A stretch of DNA of 64,000 bases from JAAZBA01 sp964461815 (GCA_964461815.1 CAYWVF010000002.1:76142-140141), one strand, 5' to 3'; counted from the first letter of the stretch, positions 32,899 to 42,354 are shown. Program-made: numbers and translations. Notes: generated by a model from the sequence alone, not told the origin.

Positions 32899-34095
32899 TT
32901 ATTTTATTGCTGCTTTAAGAACCTTTTCGAATATTTCAAGACCTGCATCTATGTCGCAGTAGCTGATAGTCAGAGGAGGCAGGAATCTGAGTGCATCGCT
33001 GCCTGCGGTAATGGCAAGTAAGCCTGCTTCCGTCAGCTTCTTCGACAGCTCCTTGTGAGAATAGCCCTCTGCAAGCTGAATGCCCATCATAAGACCCATG
33101 CCACGTATAGCCTTTACAAACGGGATGTTCATGCTCTCGATCTTTTCCTTTATGTACTGCCCCTTTGCGGTAACGGATGCAAGGAAGCTGTCTTCAAGCA
33201 CGATATCAAGCACAGCATTTGCACCTGCACATACGATGGGGTTTCCACCAAAGGTGCTGCCGTGAGTACCTGCCGTGAGAACACCTACACAGCGTTCGCC
33301 TACAGCTGCTGCACCGATAGGAAGACCGCCACCGAGACCCTTAGCCATCGTGACGATATCGGGGCAGATACCGTAATGCTGATAAGCAAAGAATTTACCT
33401 GTACGTCCGATACCCGTCTGCACCTCGTCTACGATAAGCAGTATGTCTTTAGCCTGTAGAGTCTTAAGGAACTCCGCAAATTCAGCATCCATCGGGAGGA
33501 CACCGCCCTCGCCTCGGATCACTTCAAACATTACAGCACATACGTCATCTGTAAGTGCATCCTTCAGCTCCTCGACTGTAGGCTCGGTATATTTAAAGCC
33601 CTCGGTGAACGGCAGGAATGATGTGTGGAAATGATCCTGTCCTGTTGCGGCAAGCGTTGTGACCGTTCTGCCGTGGAATGACTGTCTGAGGGTGATGATC
33701 GTATTGCGACCCTGATTCGGATATTTGTCGTTTGAGTATTTCCTTGCGATCTTGATCGCAGCTTCATTAGCCTCTGCACCGGAATTTCCGAAGATCATCT
33801 GCTTCATTCCGGATGCTTCGCATACACGATGTGCAAGCGTGATGTACGGCTCAGTGTAGTAGTAGTTTGAAACGTGACCTACGTTTGAAGCCTGCTTTGT
33901 AATAGCACCGATCCAGGCAGGATTGGCATGACCGATACTCAATACACCGATACCGCTCATGAAATCGATGTATTCCTTGCCGTCGCTGTCATAGAGCCTT
34001 GAGCCGGAGGCGTGATCGAAAACGATGGGGAAACGTCCGTAGGATTGTACGACATTTTCTTTGTCCATCTGAATAAGCTGTTCCTTATTGCTCAT
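32899..34095 (-). CDS. argD: Acetylornithine aminotransferase
   Basis: 398 residues from the ATG at 34095, which has GAGG upstream. Class-III PLP aminotransferase. The PLP lysine is in M-A-K-G-L-G-G-G-L-P, the phosphate contact in G-N-S-G-A-E-A-N-E, and D-E-V-Q-T-G-I-G-R-T-G precedes the Lys. It makes N-acetylornithine from the semialdehyde and may also serve in lysine synthesis. 11 bp after the Nudix gene. Confidence 0.94.
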   Translation of the reverse strand: MSNKEQLIQMDKENVVQSYGRFPIVFDHASGSRLYDSDGKEYIDFMSGIGVLSIGHANPAWIGAITKQASNVGHVSNYYYTEPYITLAHRVCEASGMKQMIFGNSGAEANEAAIKIARKYSNDKYPNQGRNTIITLRQSFHGRTVTTLAATGQDHFHTSFLPFTEGFKYTEPTVEELKDALTDDVCAVMFEVIRGEGGVLPMDAEFAEFLKTLQAKDILLIVDEVQTGIGRTGKFFAYQHYGICPDIVTMAKGLGGGLPIGAAAVGERCVGVLTAGTHGSTFGGNPIVCAGANAVLDIVLEDSFLASVTAKGQYIKEKIESMNIPFVKAIRGMGLMMGIQLAEGYSHKELSKKLTEAGLLAITAGSDALRFLPPLTISYCDIDAGLEIFEKVLKAAIK

Positions 34096-34106
34096 AATTT
34101 TATACC

Positions 34107-34568
34107 TCAATTCTTTTTTAAACGTCTTTTTATTTCATCCAGTATACGCAGGTCAGCAGGATGAAAGTCTTCATACTGAGGAAGCTCGCTATACTTGAAC
34201 CATCTGAGCTCAAGCACCTCCGAATCCTGTTTTTTCAGCTCACCACTCCATTCGGTGACTAAATATACTACATTCACAAAGTAGCATTCATCACCGTTAG
34301 GGTATATATTGTGGACGTCTTCACCTGAAAATACGTTGAAAAGCTCATATTTTGTAGGCTTTAAGCCGCATTCCTCGAAAACCTCACGGCACATGGCTTC
34401 CTCTGTAGATTCACGTATCTCAACACAGCCGCCGTTGATCGTCCATTTGCCGTTATCGGCTCTGCGCTGTAAAAGCACCTCGTCATCACGTATGATGACT
34501 GCGCCCGCACCGACGAGCAGCAGCGGACGATGCCCGACCAGCGCACGGAGCTCCTTAATGTAATCCAT
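34107..34568 (-). CDS. Nudix hydrolase
   Basis: 153 residues. The Nudix box is complete: G-G-C-V-E-I-R-E-S-T-E-E-A with R-E-V-F-E-E-C-G-L (about 46-69). The protein hydrolyses a nucleoside diphosphate derivative of unknown identity. AGGAG is 6 nt before the ATG. It lies between arg genes in tight spacing (8 bp from the upstream gene and 11 bp to argD) and is surely co-transcribed, but no arginine-related role is known to me. Confidence 0.9.
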   Translation of the reverse strand: MDYIKELRALVGHRPLLLVGAGAVIIRDDEVLLQRRADNGKWTINGGCVEIRESTEEAMCREVFEECGLKPTKYELFNVFSGEDVHNIYPNGDECYFVNVVYLVTEWSGELKKQDSEVLELRWFKYSELPQYEDFHPADLRILDEIKRRLKKN

Positions 34569-34576
34569 ATCTTCTC

Positions 34577-35725
34577 CTATCTCGTTAATTCCGTAAGCTC
34601 ATCAACAATGGCGATCGCAAGATCGGCACCGCCGAGCTCGGAGGTTGTGAATACTATGTACTTTTCGTTTTCCGTGAAGCGTGGGTGAGGATCGATATGG
34701 TAGCTGTTTTGGTTTTCCGGTGTATGACCGTTATTTGGCATTTCGGTTACGATGGTGATCTCTTTTTCCGTCTCATGGTTATAGAAGCGTACAGCTGCCG
34801 GGCAGCCTCTGAACCATTCGCCGCCGAACCTGTCGAGCACCTTCTCGTCATAGACGTAGAGTCTTTCATCAGCTGTAGTATGTGCATGCCACGGATAGCA
34901 TGGGTGGATGCAGCAGTGCTCACCTGTTTCTATATTGTAGCGCTGAATACCGAGATCGTTTACGTAGTAGACCTTTTTACCATCGGCACTCCACCACTCA
35001 TGAGTTGCATAATTATCACGCGGAGGGATATTTATACGTGTGCCGTCAGGCTTGCCCAGCCACAGACGAAGGTAAGTACCATTTTCATCATGGGGAATGC
35101 CGTAGTTAACGCCTGTTTCACGGTCGGTGTAGAATTCATATGCGAAAAGCACGAGGTCATCGTCACATGGGTTTATCTGTGCATGATTCAAGCACTGCTT
35201 ATTATCAAACCAGTGAGTATACTCACCTGTTTCAGAATCAAGAGTGCCGAAAAAGAAGTTGTTCGTCTGATCCTGACCGTCGATGAAGAAGGTCTTCTTG
35301 TCGGAAAGTCTTGTCAGATGTGTACAGAGCTTATATATCGATCCGGTACGAGCTACAGCTGCAAGTCTCTGTACGCATTTATCTTTCCCGACCTCTCTTT
35401 TGTACAATACATTTTCGCACGTAAAATATACGGTGCCTGTATCGGGATCAACAAACGGCGAGGATGAACTCGACAGAGTGTCATAGCATACGACGAGCTC
35501 ATCTGCTTCGAAGTCGATATAAGCAAGCTGTCTTGTACCGTTTTCAAAGCATGGAGGCGTGCAGGTGAGAAGCCACAGGTATCTTCCGTCACGTGTCATG
35601 GAATTGTTGACAAAGTAGAAGCCCTGCTGATATGCTGCCGCACGCTTTGTCAATACATAATACGGAACTCCCGTTACCGGGTCTGATACACGTGTAAAAA
35701 GTGATGACGTTTGTGGAGTTTTCAT
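34577..35725 (-). CDS. Beta-propeller protein resembling oligogalacturonate lyase
   Basis: 382 residues with repeated W-x-x-x-G-x-x-x-x-Y/F blades and no signal peptide. The N-terminal T-R-D-G-R-Y-L-W-L, H-A-Q-I-N-P near residue 195, T-H-E-W-W-S-A-D-G-K-K-V-Y-Y-V near 240, and N-S-Y-H-I-D-P-H-P-R-F near 350 resemble the intracellular oligogalacturonate lyase family, where such His residues bind Mn2+. If so it cleaves pectin oligomers. It sits inside the arginine operon 59 bp after the nucleotidyltransferase gene. The family call is moderate; another propeller enzyme is possible. Confidence 0.6.
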   Translation of the reverse strand: MKTPQTSSLFTRVSDPVTGVPYYVLTKRAAAYQQGFYFVNNSMTRDGRYLWLLTCTPPCFENGTRQLAYIDFEADELVVCYDTLSSSSSPFVDPDTGTVYFTCENVLYKREVGKDKCVQRLAAVARTGSIYKLCTHLTRLSDKKTFFIDGQDQTNNFFFGTLDSETGEYTHWFDNKQCLNHAQINPCDDDLVLFAYEFYTDRETGVNYGIPHDENGTYLRLWLGKPDGTRINIPPRDNYATHEWWSADGKKVYYVNDLGIQRYNIETGEHCCIHPCYPWHAHTTADERLYVYDEKVLDRFGGEWFRGCPAAVRFYNHETEKEITIVTEMPNNGHTPENQNSYHIDPHPRFTENEKYIVFTTSELGGADLAIAIVDELTELTR

Positions 35726-35784
35726 ATTTACAAATCCTATCCGAAAAGCTCGACTTTCTTTTAATGCTTGTATATACTTATATT

Positions 35785-36546
35785 TTAATCGTATTTTTCT
35801 GAAAATTCAAGCTTTAATTGCTCAAAAAGCTGTTTTGCATATGAGATGTTCGATGCAATATCATCTATGGAGGAGAATCGGTATAATCGTTCGAGCTTCT
35901 CGACAAGCTCGGAGGGTAAATGACGTGAAATATGCGTCGTACCGTATTCGCAGTGCCTCGGAGTGTATATCGCACGTGCAAGACAGATGAGCGGCTCGCA
36001 TACATACTCAATATAATGAGCTGCAAGCTCGATATATTCACCTCTGTGGATATATTTCTCCGCACGTGAGAGCTGAGAAAACGCAAGCACGGCATCCTCG
36101 TAAATAGAGCTCAGGGAAGCTGCATTCGGCTTAGTCTCCGGCAGTATGGTAACAAGCTCACACTTATCGAAAAGCACCTCGGGAAGCTCCGCTATGTCGT
36201 TTTCAACATAGGTAGCTCCCTTGCTTCCACGTGAATGGCTCTGAACGCAAATATCGATAAGCCAGTAGGGTGATGTGTCCTTGATATGCAGCACATGATG
36301 AAATATCTGAGGGTGAGGATGATGCTTGTCGGCAAAAAAGTCTATCTCGCCGAGCTTTGACAGCTCGTCCTTACATTTTGTGAGCATAGCCTCCTCGTGA
36401 CCGTCCTCGACATCAAGCCAGAGATCGACATCCGAATATTCGTCCGCACAGCCTAAGCCGTCTGCACCCTCAAGCCACATCGCATAGACGAGAGGATCAT
36501 CCTTCATTGCAAGATGAATATGATCAATGATATCACGTCTGGTCAT
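35785..36546 (-). CDS. Nucleotidyltransferase-domain protein
   Basis: 253 residues. The Pol-beta-type motif is at about 24-42: E-G-A-D-G-L-G-C-A-D-E-Y-S-D-V-D-L-W-L, with D-V-D as metal ligands and a third acidic residue in E-I-D-F-F. The C-terminal half is helical. This is the layout of aminoglycoside adenylyltransferase-like proteins, but the substrate is unknown. Its ATG overlaps the argB stop by one base (TAATG), so it is translationally coupled to argB. Confidence 0.8.
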   Translation of the reverse strand: MTRRDIIDHIHLAMKDDPLVYAMWLEGADGLGCADEYSDVDLWLDVEDGHEEAMLTKCKDELSKLGEIDFFADKHHPHPQIFHHVLHIKDTSPYWLIDICVQSHSRGSKGATYVENDIAELPEVLFDKCELVTILPETKPNAASLSSIYEDAVLAFSQLSRAEKYIHRGEYIELAAHYIEYVCEPLICLARAIYTPRHCEYGTTHISRHLPSELVEKLERLYRFSSIDDIASNISYAKQLFEQLKLEFSEKYD

Positions 36547-37424
36547 TACTTCACCATCATCGTACCGACGCCCTCGTCGGAAAGTATCTCAATAAGGATA
36601 GAGTGATCAACACGACCATCCTGAATGTTAGCCTTGGAAACACCGTGAGTCATAACATCGAGACAGCAGTTTACCTTCGGGATCATGCCGCCGCTTACGA
36701 TACCATCGGAAATGAGAGACGGGATATCATTGATGTTGACCTCACGGATAAGCGTAGACTCGTCCTTCGGGTCACGAAGAATACCGCGGACGTCTGTCAG
36801 AAGTATGTACTTTTCTGCTTTTAGTGCGATAGCCAGCTTTGCCGCTGCGATATCGGCATTTACATTATACATGCAGTCCTCGTCGGTACCGTATGCCACG
36901 GTGGAAACTACAGGTATATAGCCCTTTTCAATAGTGTCGATAACGATCGTAGGATCAACGCTCTCGACGTCGCCGACGTAGCCGTAATCTACTCCGTCCT
37001 CGATCAGACGCTTTGCCTTGAACAGACCGCCGCCGTCGATACCCGACAGTCCCACAGCCTTGCCACCCTTGCGGTTGATGAGTGCAACGAGATCCTTATT
37101 TACCTTGCCTGCCAGTACCATCTGAACGATATCCATCGTTTCGGCATCGGTGTAGCGCAGACCGTTTACAAAGGTAGATACCTTACCGATCTTTTTGAGC
37201 ATGGAGCTGATCTCGGGACCGCCGCCGTGAACGAGCACAACGTTGATGCCGACGAGCTTGAGAAGTATAATATCGCTGATGACGCTGTTTTTGAGCTGTT
37301 CATTTATCATTGCATTGCCGCCGTACTTGACGACTACAGTCTTTCCCGAGTATTTCTGAATATACGGCAGTGCTTCAACAAGCACTTGCGCCTTATGGAC
37401 ATCTGTGATTCCGAATTCTGACAT
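36546..37424 (-). CDS. argB: Acetylglutamate kinase
   Basis: 292 residues. It phosphorylates N-acetylglutamate, the usual feedback point for arginine. V-V-K-Y-G-G-N-A-M near residue 33, V-L-V-H-G-G-G-P-E-I near 62 and the I-P-V-V-S-T-V-A stretch are typical. The roughly 290-residue form with an N-terminal helix is that of the arginine-sensitive hexamers. The ATG is 31 nt from AAAGGA with a perfect palindrome between. Confidence 0.95.
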   Translation of the reverse strand: MSEFGITDVHKAQVLVEALPYIQKYSGKTVVVKYGGNAMINEQLKNSVISDIILLKLVGINVVLVHGGGPEISSMLKKIGKVSTFVNGLRYTDAETMDIVQMVLAGKVNKDLVALINRKGGKAVGLSGIDGGGLFKAKRLIEDGVDYGYVGDVESVDPTIVIDTIEKGYIPVVSTVAYGTDEDCMYNVNADIAAAKLAIALKAEKYILLTDVRGILRDPKDESTLIREVNINDIPSLISDGIVSGGMIPKVNCCLDVMTHGVSKANIQDGRVDHSILIEILSDEGVGTMMVK

Positions 37425-37461
37425 ATTTACAGTAATGCTTTTATAAAAGCATCTTTCCTTT
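37425..37461 (-). promoter_or_regulatory. Shine-Dalgarno separated from argB start by a hairpin
   Basis: AAAGGA (37456-37461), 3 nt, the perfect palindrome ATGCTTTTATAAAAGCAT (37435-37452), 10 nt, ATG. No other site lies near the ATG. Folding removes 18 of the 31 spacer bases, the same numbers as at trpB. Confidence 0.55.
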
Positions 37462-37495
37462 CTATAGAAATCGAGTATTATCTGTAATTGAGGTA

Positions 37496-38722
37496 TTATG
37501 TTCTGTAGTCACCGTTGATCTTTACATAATCATATGTAAGGTCGCAGCCCCAAACCGTTGCGGAGGCGTCGCCCTCCTTGAGCTGTATGTCGATCGTGAC
37601 CTCGTTTTCCGATAAAACCTTTTTAGCAAGCTCCTCATCAAATGCAAGACCAAGACCGTCCTTGCATACAGTGATGCTGCCTGCGTTTGAAATATATGAA
37701 ACATCGACAGCTGTAGTGTCAAAGTCCTCACCGGAGTAACCCATAGCACATACGATCCTGCCTACGTTGGCATCGGCGCCGAACATCGCAGCCTTTACGA
37801 GAGATGAGCATATAACGGACTTCGCAAGTGTCTCAGCCTTATCCTCAGTCTCAACACCGGAGATAGTACAGGTTACGAGCTTTGTAGCGCCCTCACCGTC
37901 AGCTGCAATAGCACGTGCCAGATGGAGCAGTACCTCGTGCAGTCCGGCAAAGAATGCTTTGAAGCTGTCACACTCACTCGTTATCTCTTTATTACCGGCA
38001 AGACCGGAGGCAAGCACGATACATGTGTCATTTGTTGAGGTATCACCGTCAACACTTACACGGTTGAAGGTAGTTCTGACGCATTCCTTAAGTGCGAGAG
38101 ACAGCATATCGGAGCTTATACATGCATCGGTTGTAATGAATGCAAGCATCGTTCCCATATTCGGATGTATCATACCCGAGCCCTTGCATATACCGCCGAT
38201 CTTTATCTCCTTATCACCGATCATTACCGATACGGCGATCTCCTTACGGACTGTATCTGTTGTCATGATAGCCTCAGCCATGTCGATGCTGGACTGATCC
38301 TTATTGTCGAGAAGCTTTACCGCTTCCGGAACACCTGCTTCAATAGCCTCAACATTGAGTCTCTGACCGATAACGCCGGTGGAGCATACGAGTACATCTT
38401 CCTCATTGACTCCCGTAGCCTTTGAAACAGCCTTTGCCATTCTCAGCGCATTTTCATAACCGTCGGTCGCACATGCATTCGCATTGCCCGAGTTACAGAT
38501 GATAGCCTGAGCACGGCCGTTTTCGATGTGATCCATATCGAGGTAGACAGGAGCCGCCTTGACCTTGTTGAGTGTGAAGGTAGCGGCAGCGGAGCATACG
38601 TTGTCGGCTAAGATGATACCGACATCACGCTTTGTGCGATTCTTTCTTACGCCACAGTGAATACCAGAGGCTTTAAAGCCCTTTGCGGCAACAACACCGC
38701 CGTTTATTTTTTTGATTTCCAT
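37496..38722 (-). CDS. argJ: Bifunctional ornithine acetyltransferase / N-acetylglutamate synthase
   Basis: 408 residues. ArgJ recycles acetyl from acetylornithine to glutamate and cleaves itself before a Thr nucleophile. That Thr is T191 in N-M-G-T-M-L-A-F-I-T-T-D-A; the residue before it is Gly, where Ala is usual. I-C-N-S-G-N-A-N-A-C-A-T lies near residue 75. GAGGA precedes the ATG. 10 bp behind argC. Confidence 0.94.
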   Translation of the reverse strand: MEIKKINGGVVAAKGFKASGIHCGVRKNRTKRDVGIILADNVCSAAATFTLNKVKAAPVYLDMDHIENGRAQAIICNSGNANACATDGYENALRMAKAVSKATGVNEEDVLVCSTGVIGQRLNVEAIEAGVPEAVKLLDNKDQSSIDMAEAIMTTDTVRKEIAVSVMIGDKEIKIGGICKGSGMIHPNMGTMLAFITTDACISSDMLSLALKECVRTTFNRVSVDGDTSTNDTCIVLASGLAGNKEITSECDSFKAFFAGLHEVLLHLARAIAADGEGATKLVTCTISGVETEDKAETLAKSVICSSLVKAAMFGADANVGRIVCAMGYSGEDFDTTAVDVSYISNAGSITVCKDGLGLAFDEELAKKVLSENEVTIDIQLKEGDASATVWGCDLTYDYVKINGDYRT

Positions 38723-38732
38723 AGTACGATCC

Positions 38733-39647
38733 TCATTCCTGTTCTATAATCATTTTCATACATTGTACGGCGGCACCGCTGGCACCCTTGCCGAGGTTGT
38801 CAAAGCGTGAGGTGAGTAATATACGATCGTCATTGCCTGTGACGTAGATCTCCATATCGTCACGACCTGCCATCGTGGAAGCGTCAAGCAGATTAGGCGC
38901 AGCATCAAAGTCCATTACCTTTACTGCCGCTGCATCCTTATAGTGCTCTCTCATGCGCTCCCAGACATCCTTTACGCCTATATTGCCGTTAAGAAGTCTT
39001 GTATGCAGAGGTACGGAAACTGCCATACCGGCATAGAAATTCGATACGATGGGGCTGAAGGTGGGCTCAAAATCGAGACCGCAGATATATTTCATTTCCG
39101 GCAGATGCTTGTGAGATTGACCGAGCGCATACTGACGGGGACTGTCATATCCCGGCTTCAGCGGTTCTTCTCTGTAGTCTGCGATCATTTTCTTGCCGCC
39201 GCCGGAGTAGCCTGTTACGGAGTAGCAGGAAAGAGGATAGTCGGTAGGGATTATACCGCACTTAACTAAAGGATATACAAGTGATATAAAGCCGGAGGCG
39301 TGGCAGCCCGGATTTGCGATACGCTTCGATTTTTTGATAGCCTCAGCTTGTTCCTTTGATAACTCGGGAAAGCCGTATGTCCATGAAGGATCTGTACGAT
39401 GAGCTGTGGAGGCATCAATAATTACCGTGCTGTCATTTTCACAGAGCGCAGCTGATTCCTTTGCCGCTGCATCGGGAAGACAGAGAAAAACGATATCAGC
39501 ACTGTTTATGAGTCTTTTACGCTCGGAAACGTCCTTTCTGAGTGCTTCATCGATGGTTATCAGCTCGATGTTGTCCATTTTTTCGAGTCTTTCCACGATC
39601 TGAAGACCTGTTGTACCCTCACGGCCGTCAATGAATACCTTTTTCAT
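38733..39647 (-). CDS. argC: N-acetyl-gamma-glutamyl-phosphate reductase, short type
   Basis: 304 residues, the short (type 2) form of ArgC. The N-terminal I-D-G-R-E-G-T-T-G-L is the NADP loop, the catalytic Cys is in A-N-P-G-C-H-A-S-G-F (near 112), and G-Q-S-H-K-H-L-P-E-M contains the catalytic His. GGAGG lies 9 nt before the ATG, which is 20 bp inside the end of argH. Confidence 0.94.
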   Translation of the reverse strand: MKKVFIDGREGTTGLQIVERLEKMDNIELITIDEALRKDVSERKRLINSADIVFLCLPDAAAKESAALCENDSTVIIDASTAHRTDPSWTYGFPELSKEQAEAIKKSKRIANPGCHASGFISLVYPLVKCGIIPTDYPLSCYSVTGYSGGGKKMIADYREEPLKPGYDSPRQYALGQSHKHLPEMKYICGLDFEPTFSPIVSNFYAGMAVSVPLHTRLLNGNIGVKDVWERMREHYKDAAAVKVMDFDAAPNLLDASTMAGRDDMEIYVTGNDDRILLTSRFDNLGKGASGAAVQCMKMIIEQE

Positions 39648-41013
39648 TCAAAAATTCCTCCAAACGTATGATCTGAGCATTTACGGATTTTTCGGATGGT
39701 CCGCCCTCGACCTTTCTGTCGTCTACACACTTTTTGAGACTGAGGCTCTCGTAAACGTCACCCTCGAAGGCGTCGGAAATGGCTTTAAATTCGTCTAAAG
39801 TGAGTGTTTCAAGTGTTTTACCGTGTGAAACGCAGTAGTTTACGAGCTTGCCGACTGCGGTATATGCATCACGGAATGCCAGACCCTTGCGAACAAGATA
39901 GTCGGCAGCATCGGTAGCGTTTATGAAGCCGCCCTGAGCAGCCTTGAGCATGTTCTGACGGTTTACGCTGAGAGTATCAAACATGGGAGCAAATACGCTT
40001 AGACACATTTTTACCGTGTCGATAGCGTCGAATACGCATTCCTTGTCCTCCTGCATGTCCTTGTTATATGCAAGCGGCAATGCTTTCATGACGGTAAGCA
40101 TCGTGATAAGCGAGCCGTAAACTCTGCCTGTCTTACCACGTACCAGCTCAGAGATATCGGGGTTCTTTTTCTGCGGCATAATGGATGAGCCTGTGGAATA
40201 AGCGTCGTCGAGCTCGATGAATTTAAATTCCCATGAGCACCAGAGAATATTTTCTTCGGACATACGAGACAGATGCATCATGAGGATAGACAGAGCGGAG
40301 CAAAGCTCAATGGCGAAGTCTCTGTCGGATACGGCGTCAAGGCTGTTCTGACATACACGCTTGAAGCCGAGCTTATCTGCGACCATATGACGGTCGAGCG
40401 GATATGTCGTGCCTGCGAGAGCACCTGCACCGAGAGGCAGCTCATCCATACGCTCGTAGCAATCCTCGAGTCTTGTAACGTCACGGCGCAGCATTTCAGC
40501 GTAAGCGAGCATATAATGTGCAAATGTCACAGGCTGTGCGCGTTGGAGGTGAGTGTAGCCGGGCATTACCGCATCGGTAGTTTCTTTAGCTTTGTTGAGC
40601 AGTGAGCTCATGAGCTTCAAAACGAGCTTTTCGATCTCGATGATCTCTTTTCTAACGTACATCCTGAAATCAAGAGCGACCTGATCGTTTCTCGAACGTG
40701 CGGTATGCAGCTTTTTGCCGACAGTACCGATACGCTCGGTCAGGAATGTTTCGATATTCATGTGTATGTCTTCGTTATCGACCGAAAATTCTATCTTTCC
40801 GGCTTCGATATCCTCAAGTATTTCACCAAGCGTTTTAATGATAAGCTCCGATTCTTCAACGGTGATTATGCCCTGCTGACCGAGCATGAATGCGTGAGCG
40901 ATAGAACCGTTGATATCCTCACGATACATGCGGCTGTCGAACATGATGGATGAATTAAAATCATTGACGAGCTTATCGGTTTCCTTAGTGAAGCGTCCGC
41001 CCCAAAGCTTCAT
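39628..41013 (-). CDS. argH: Argininosuccinate lyase
   Basis: 461 residues from the ATG at 41013 with GGAGG 5 nt upstream; a TTG at 41025 lies inside that site. It splits argininosuccinate to arginine and fumarate. L-W-G-G-R-F starts the protein, T-A-R-S-R-N-D-Q is near 105, and the fumarase-superfamily loop G-S-S-I-M-P-Q-K-K-N-P-D is near 280. The stop overlaps argC by 20 bp. Confidence 0.95.
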   Translation of the reverse strand: MKLWGGRFTKETDKLVNDFNSSIMFDSRMYREDINGSIAHAFMLGQQGIITVEESELIIKTLGEILEDIEAGKIEFSVDNEDIHMNIETFLTERIGTVGKKLHTARSRNDQVALDFRMYVRKEIIEIEKLVLKLMSSLLNKAKETTDAVMPGYTHLQRAQPVTFAHYMLAYAEMLRRDVTRLEDCYERMDELPLGAGALAGTTYPLDRHMVADKLGFKRVCQNSLDAVSDRDFAIELCSALSILMMHLSRMSEENILWCSWEFKFIELDDAYSTGSSIMPQKKNPDISELVRGKTGRVYGSLITMLTVMKALPLAYNKDMQEDKECVFDAIDTVKMCLSVFAPMFDTLSVNRQNMLKAAQGGFINATDAADYLVRKGLAFRDAYTAVGKLVNYCVSHGKTLETLTLDEFKAISDAFEGDVYESLSLKKCVDDRKVEGGPSEKSVNAQIIRLEEFLNEKGIH

Positions 41014-41068
41014 AGTGACCTCCAAAAATCATGATAAAATGTAGTTTGTGTATTATTAAATCAAATAA

Positions 41069-41091
41069 GGGGCAAAGCGAAGCCTTGCCCC
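41069..41091 (-). terminator. Hairpin between argG and argH
   Basis: GGGGCAA and TTGCCCC (41069-41075 with 41085-41091) with an inner GC-GAA-GC, followed on the minus strand by TTATTTGATTT. It could reduce transcription beyond argG. Confidence 0.6.
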
Positions 41092-41109
41092 ATGTTTAGC
41101 TGTTTTTTC

Positions 41110-42354
41110 TTACTTAAGCTCGGGGAAGGAGATACCCTTCTTCGCCTGAAGCTCCTCGTCAGCCAGAGCACGTACTGTAGCCTGGAGGCTGAAGAGATTG
41201 ATAAAGCCTGTAGCATCTGTCTGATCGTAGATACCGCCGGGGCCGAATGTAGCCATGGACTCGGAGTAGAGGGAGTAGTCGCTCCATACGCCTGCATTAA
41301 TGATGTTGCCCTTGTAGAGCTTCAGTCTTACATCACCTGTAACTGTCTCCTGTGTCTTGTCAACAAATGCGCTGAGAGCTTCACGGAGCGGGTTGAACCA
41401 CTGTCCGAAGTATACCATGTCGGCAAACTTAAGAGCGATCTGCTGCTTGTAGTGCATTGTCTCACGGTCAAGTGTGATTGTTTCAAGAACCTTATGAGCG
41501 TGATAAAGAATAGCTCCACCCGGTGTTTCATAAACGCCGCGACTCTTCATACCTACGAGACGGTTCTCAACGAGATCGGAGATACCGATACCGTGCTTGC
41601 CGCCCAGCTCGTTGAGCTTCCAGATGAGGTCTACGCTGTCAAGAGCTTCGCCGTTTACCTTTGTCGGGATACCCTTTTCAAAGCTGATGGTGATGTATTC
41701 GGGCTCGTCCGGAGCGTCAATGGGGGAAACGCCCATCTCAAGCATATCCCACTTCGGTTCATTTCCGGGATCCTCAAGCTCAAGACCCTCATGGCTCAGA
41801 TGCCAGAGATTCTTATCCTTGGAATAGTTTGTTTCACGTGTTATCTTAAGAGGAATGTTTCTTGCCTCAGCGTATTCAATCTCTTCTTCACGGCTTGTGA
41901 TATCCCACTCACGCCACGGAGCGATGATCTTCATTGTCGGAGCAAATGTCTTGATAGCAAGCTCAAAACGAACCTGGTCATTACCCTTACCTGTGCAGCC
42001 GTGAGCGATAGCGTCAGCGCCCTCAGCCTTGGCGATCTCAACAAGTCTCTTTGCGATAAGAGGTCTTGCAAAGGATGTACCGAGCAGATAATCTTCCTCA
42101 TACTTGGCGTCAGCCTTAACTGTCGGGAAGATGTAATCCTCAACGAATTCCTTCTTGAGGTCTTCAATGTAGAGCTTGGAAGCACCTGTCTTGATAGCCT
42201 TTTCCTCGAGTCCCTCGAGCTCATCGTTCTGACCTACGTCAGCAGCTACTGCGATTACTTCACAGCCGTAGTTTTCCTTCAGCCACGGAATAATGATAGA
42301 TGTATCAAGTCCGCCTGAATAAGCGAGTATAACCTTTTTAATATTCTTATCCAT
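41110..42354 (-). CDS. argG: Argininosuccinate synthase
   Basis: 414 residues from the ATG at 42354, with GAGG 8 nt upstream. It joins citrulline and aspartate with ATP. The pyrophosphatase loop A-Y-S-G-G-L-D-T-S is at residues 10-18; H-G-C-T-G-K-G-N-D-Q-V-R-F is near 115. First gene of argG-H-C-J-B-(3 genes)-D-F, behind a promoter with ARG-box-like sites. Confidence 0.95.
   Translation of the reverse strand: MDKNIKKVILAYSGGLDTSIIIPWLKENYGCEVIAVAADVGQNDELEGLEEKAIKTGASKLYIEDLKKEFVEDYIFPTVKADAKYEEDYLLGTSFARPLIAKRLVEIAKAEGADAIAHGCTGKGNDQVRFELAIKTFAPTMKIIAPWREWDITSREEEIEYAEARNIPLKITRETNYSKDKNLWHLSHEGLELEDPGNEPKWDMLEMGVSPIDAPDEPEYITISFEKGIPTKVNGEALDSVDLIWKLNELGGKHGIGISDLVENRLVGMKSRGVYETPGGAILYHAHKVLETITLDRETMHYKQQIALKFADMVYFGQWFNPLREALSAFVDKTQETVTGDVRLKLYKGNIINAGVWSDYSLYSESMATFGPGGIYDQTDATGFINLFSLQATVRALADEELQAKKGISFPELK

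Noticed and set aside
35785..36546. Nucleotidyltransferase as part of a MNT/HEPN toxin-antitoxin pair
   Set aside because: No HEPN-domain partner is adjacent; neighbours are argB and a propeller enzyme, and the protein is longer than MNT antitoxins.
41092..42318. 408-codon plus-strand frame opposite argG
   Set aside because: It is the antisense shadow of a well-conserved gene; the product is Cys- and Leu-rich without any domain, and there is no start signal.
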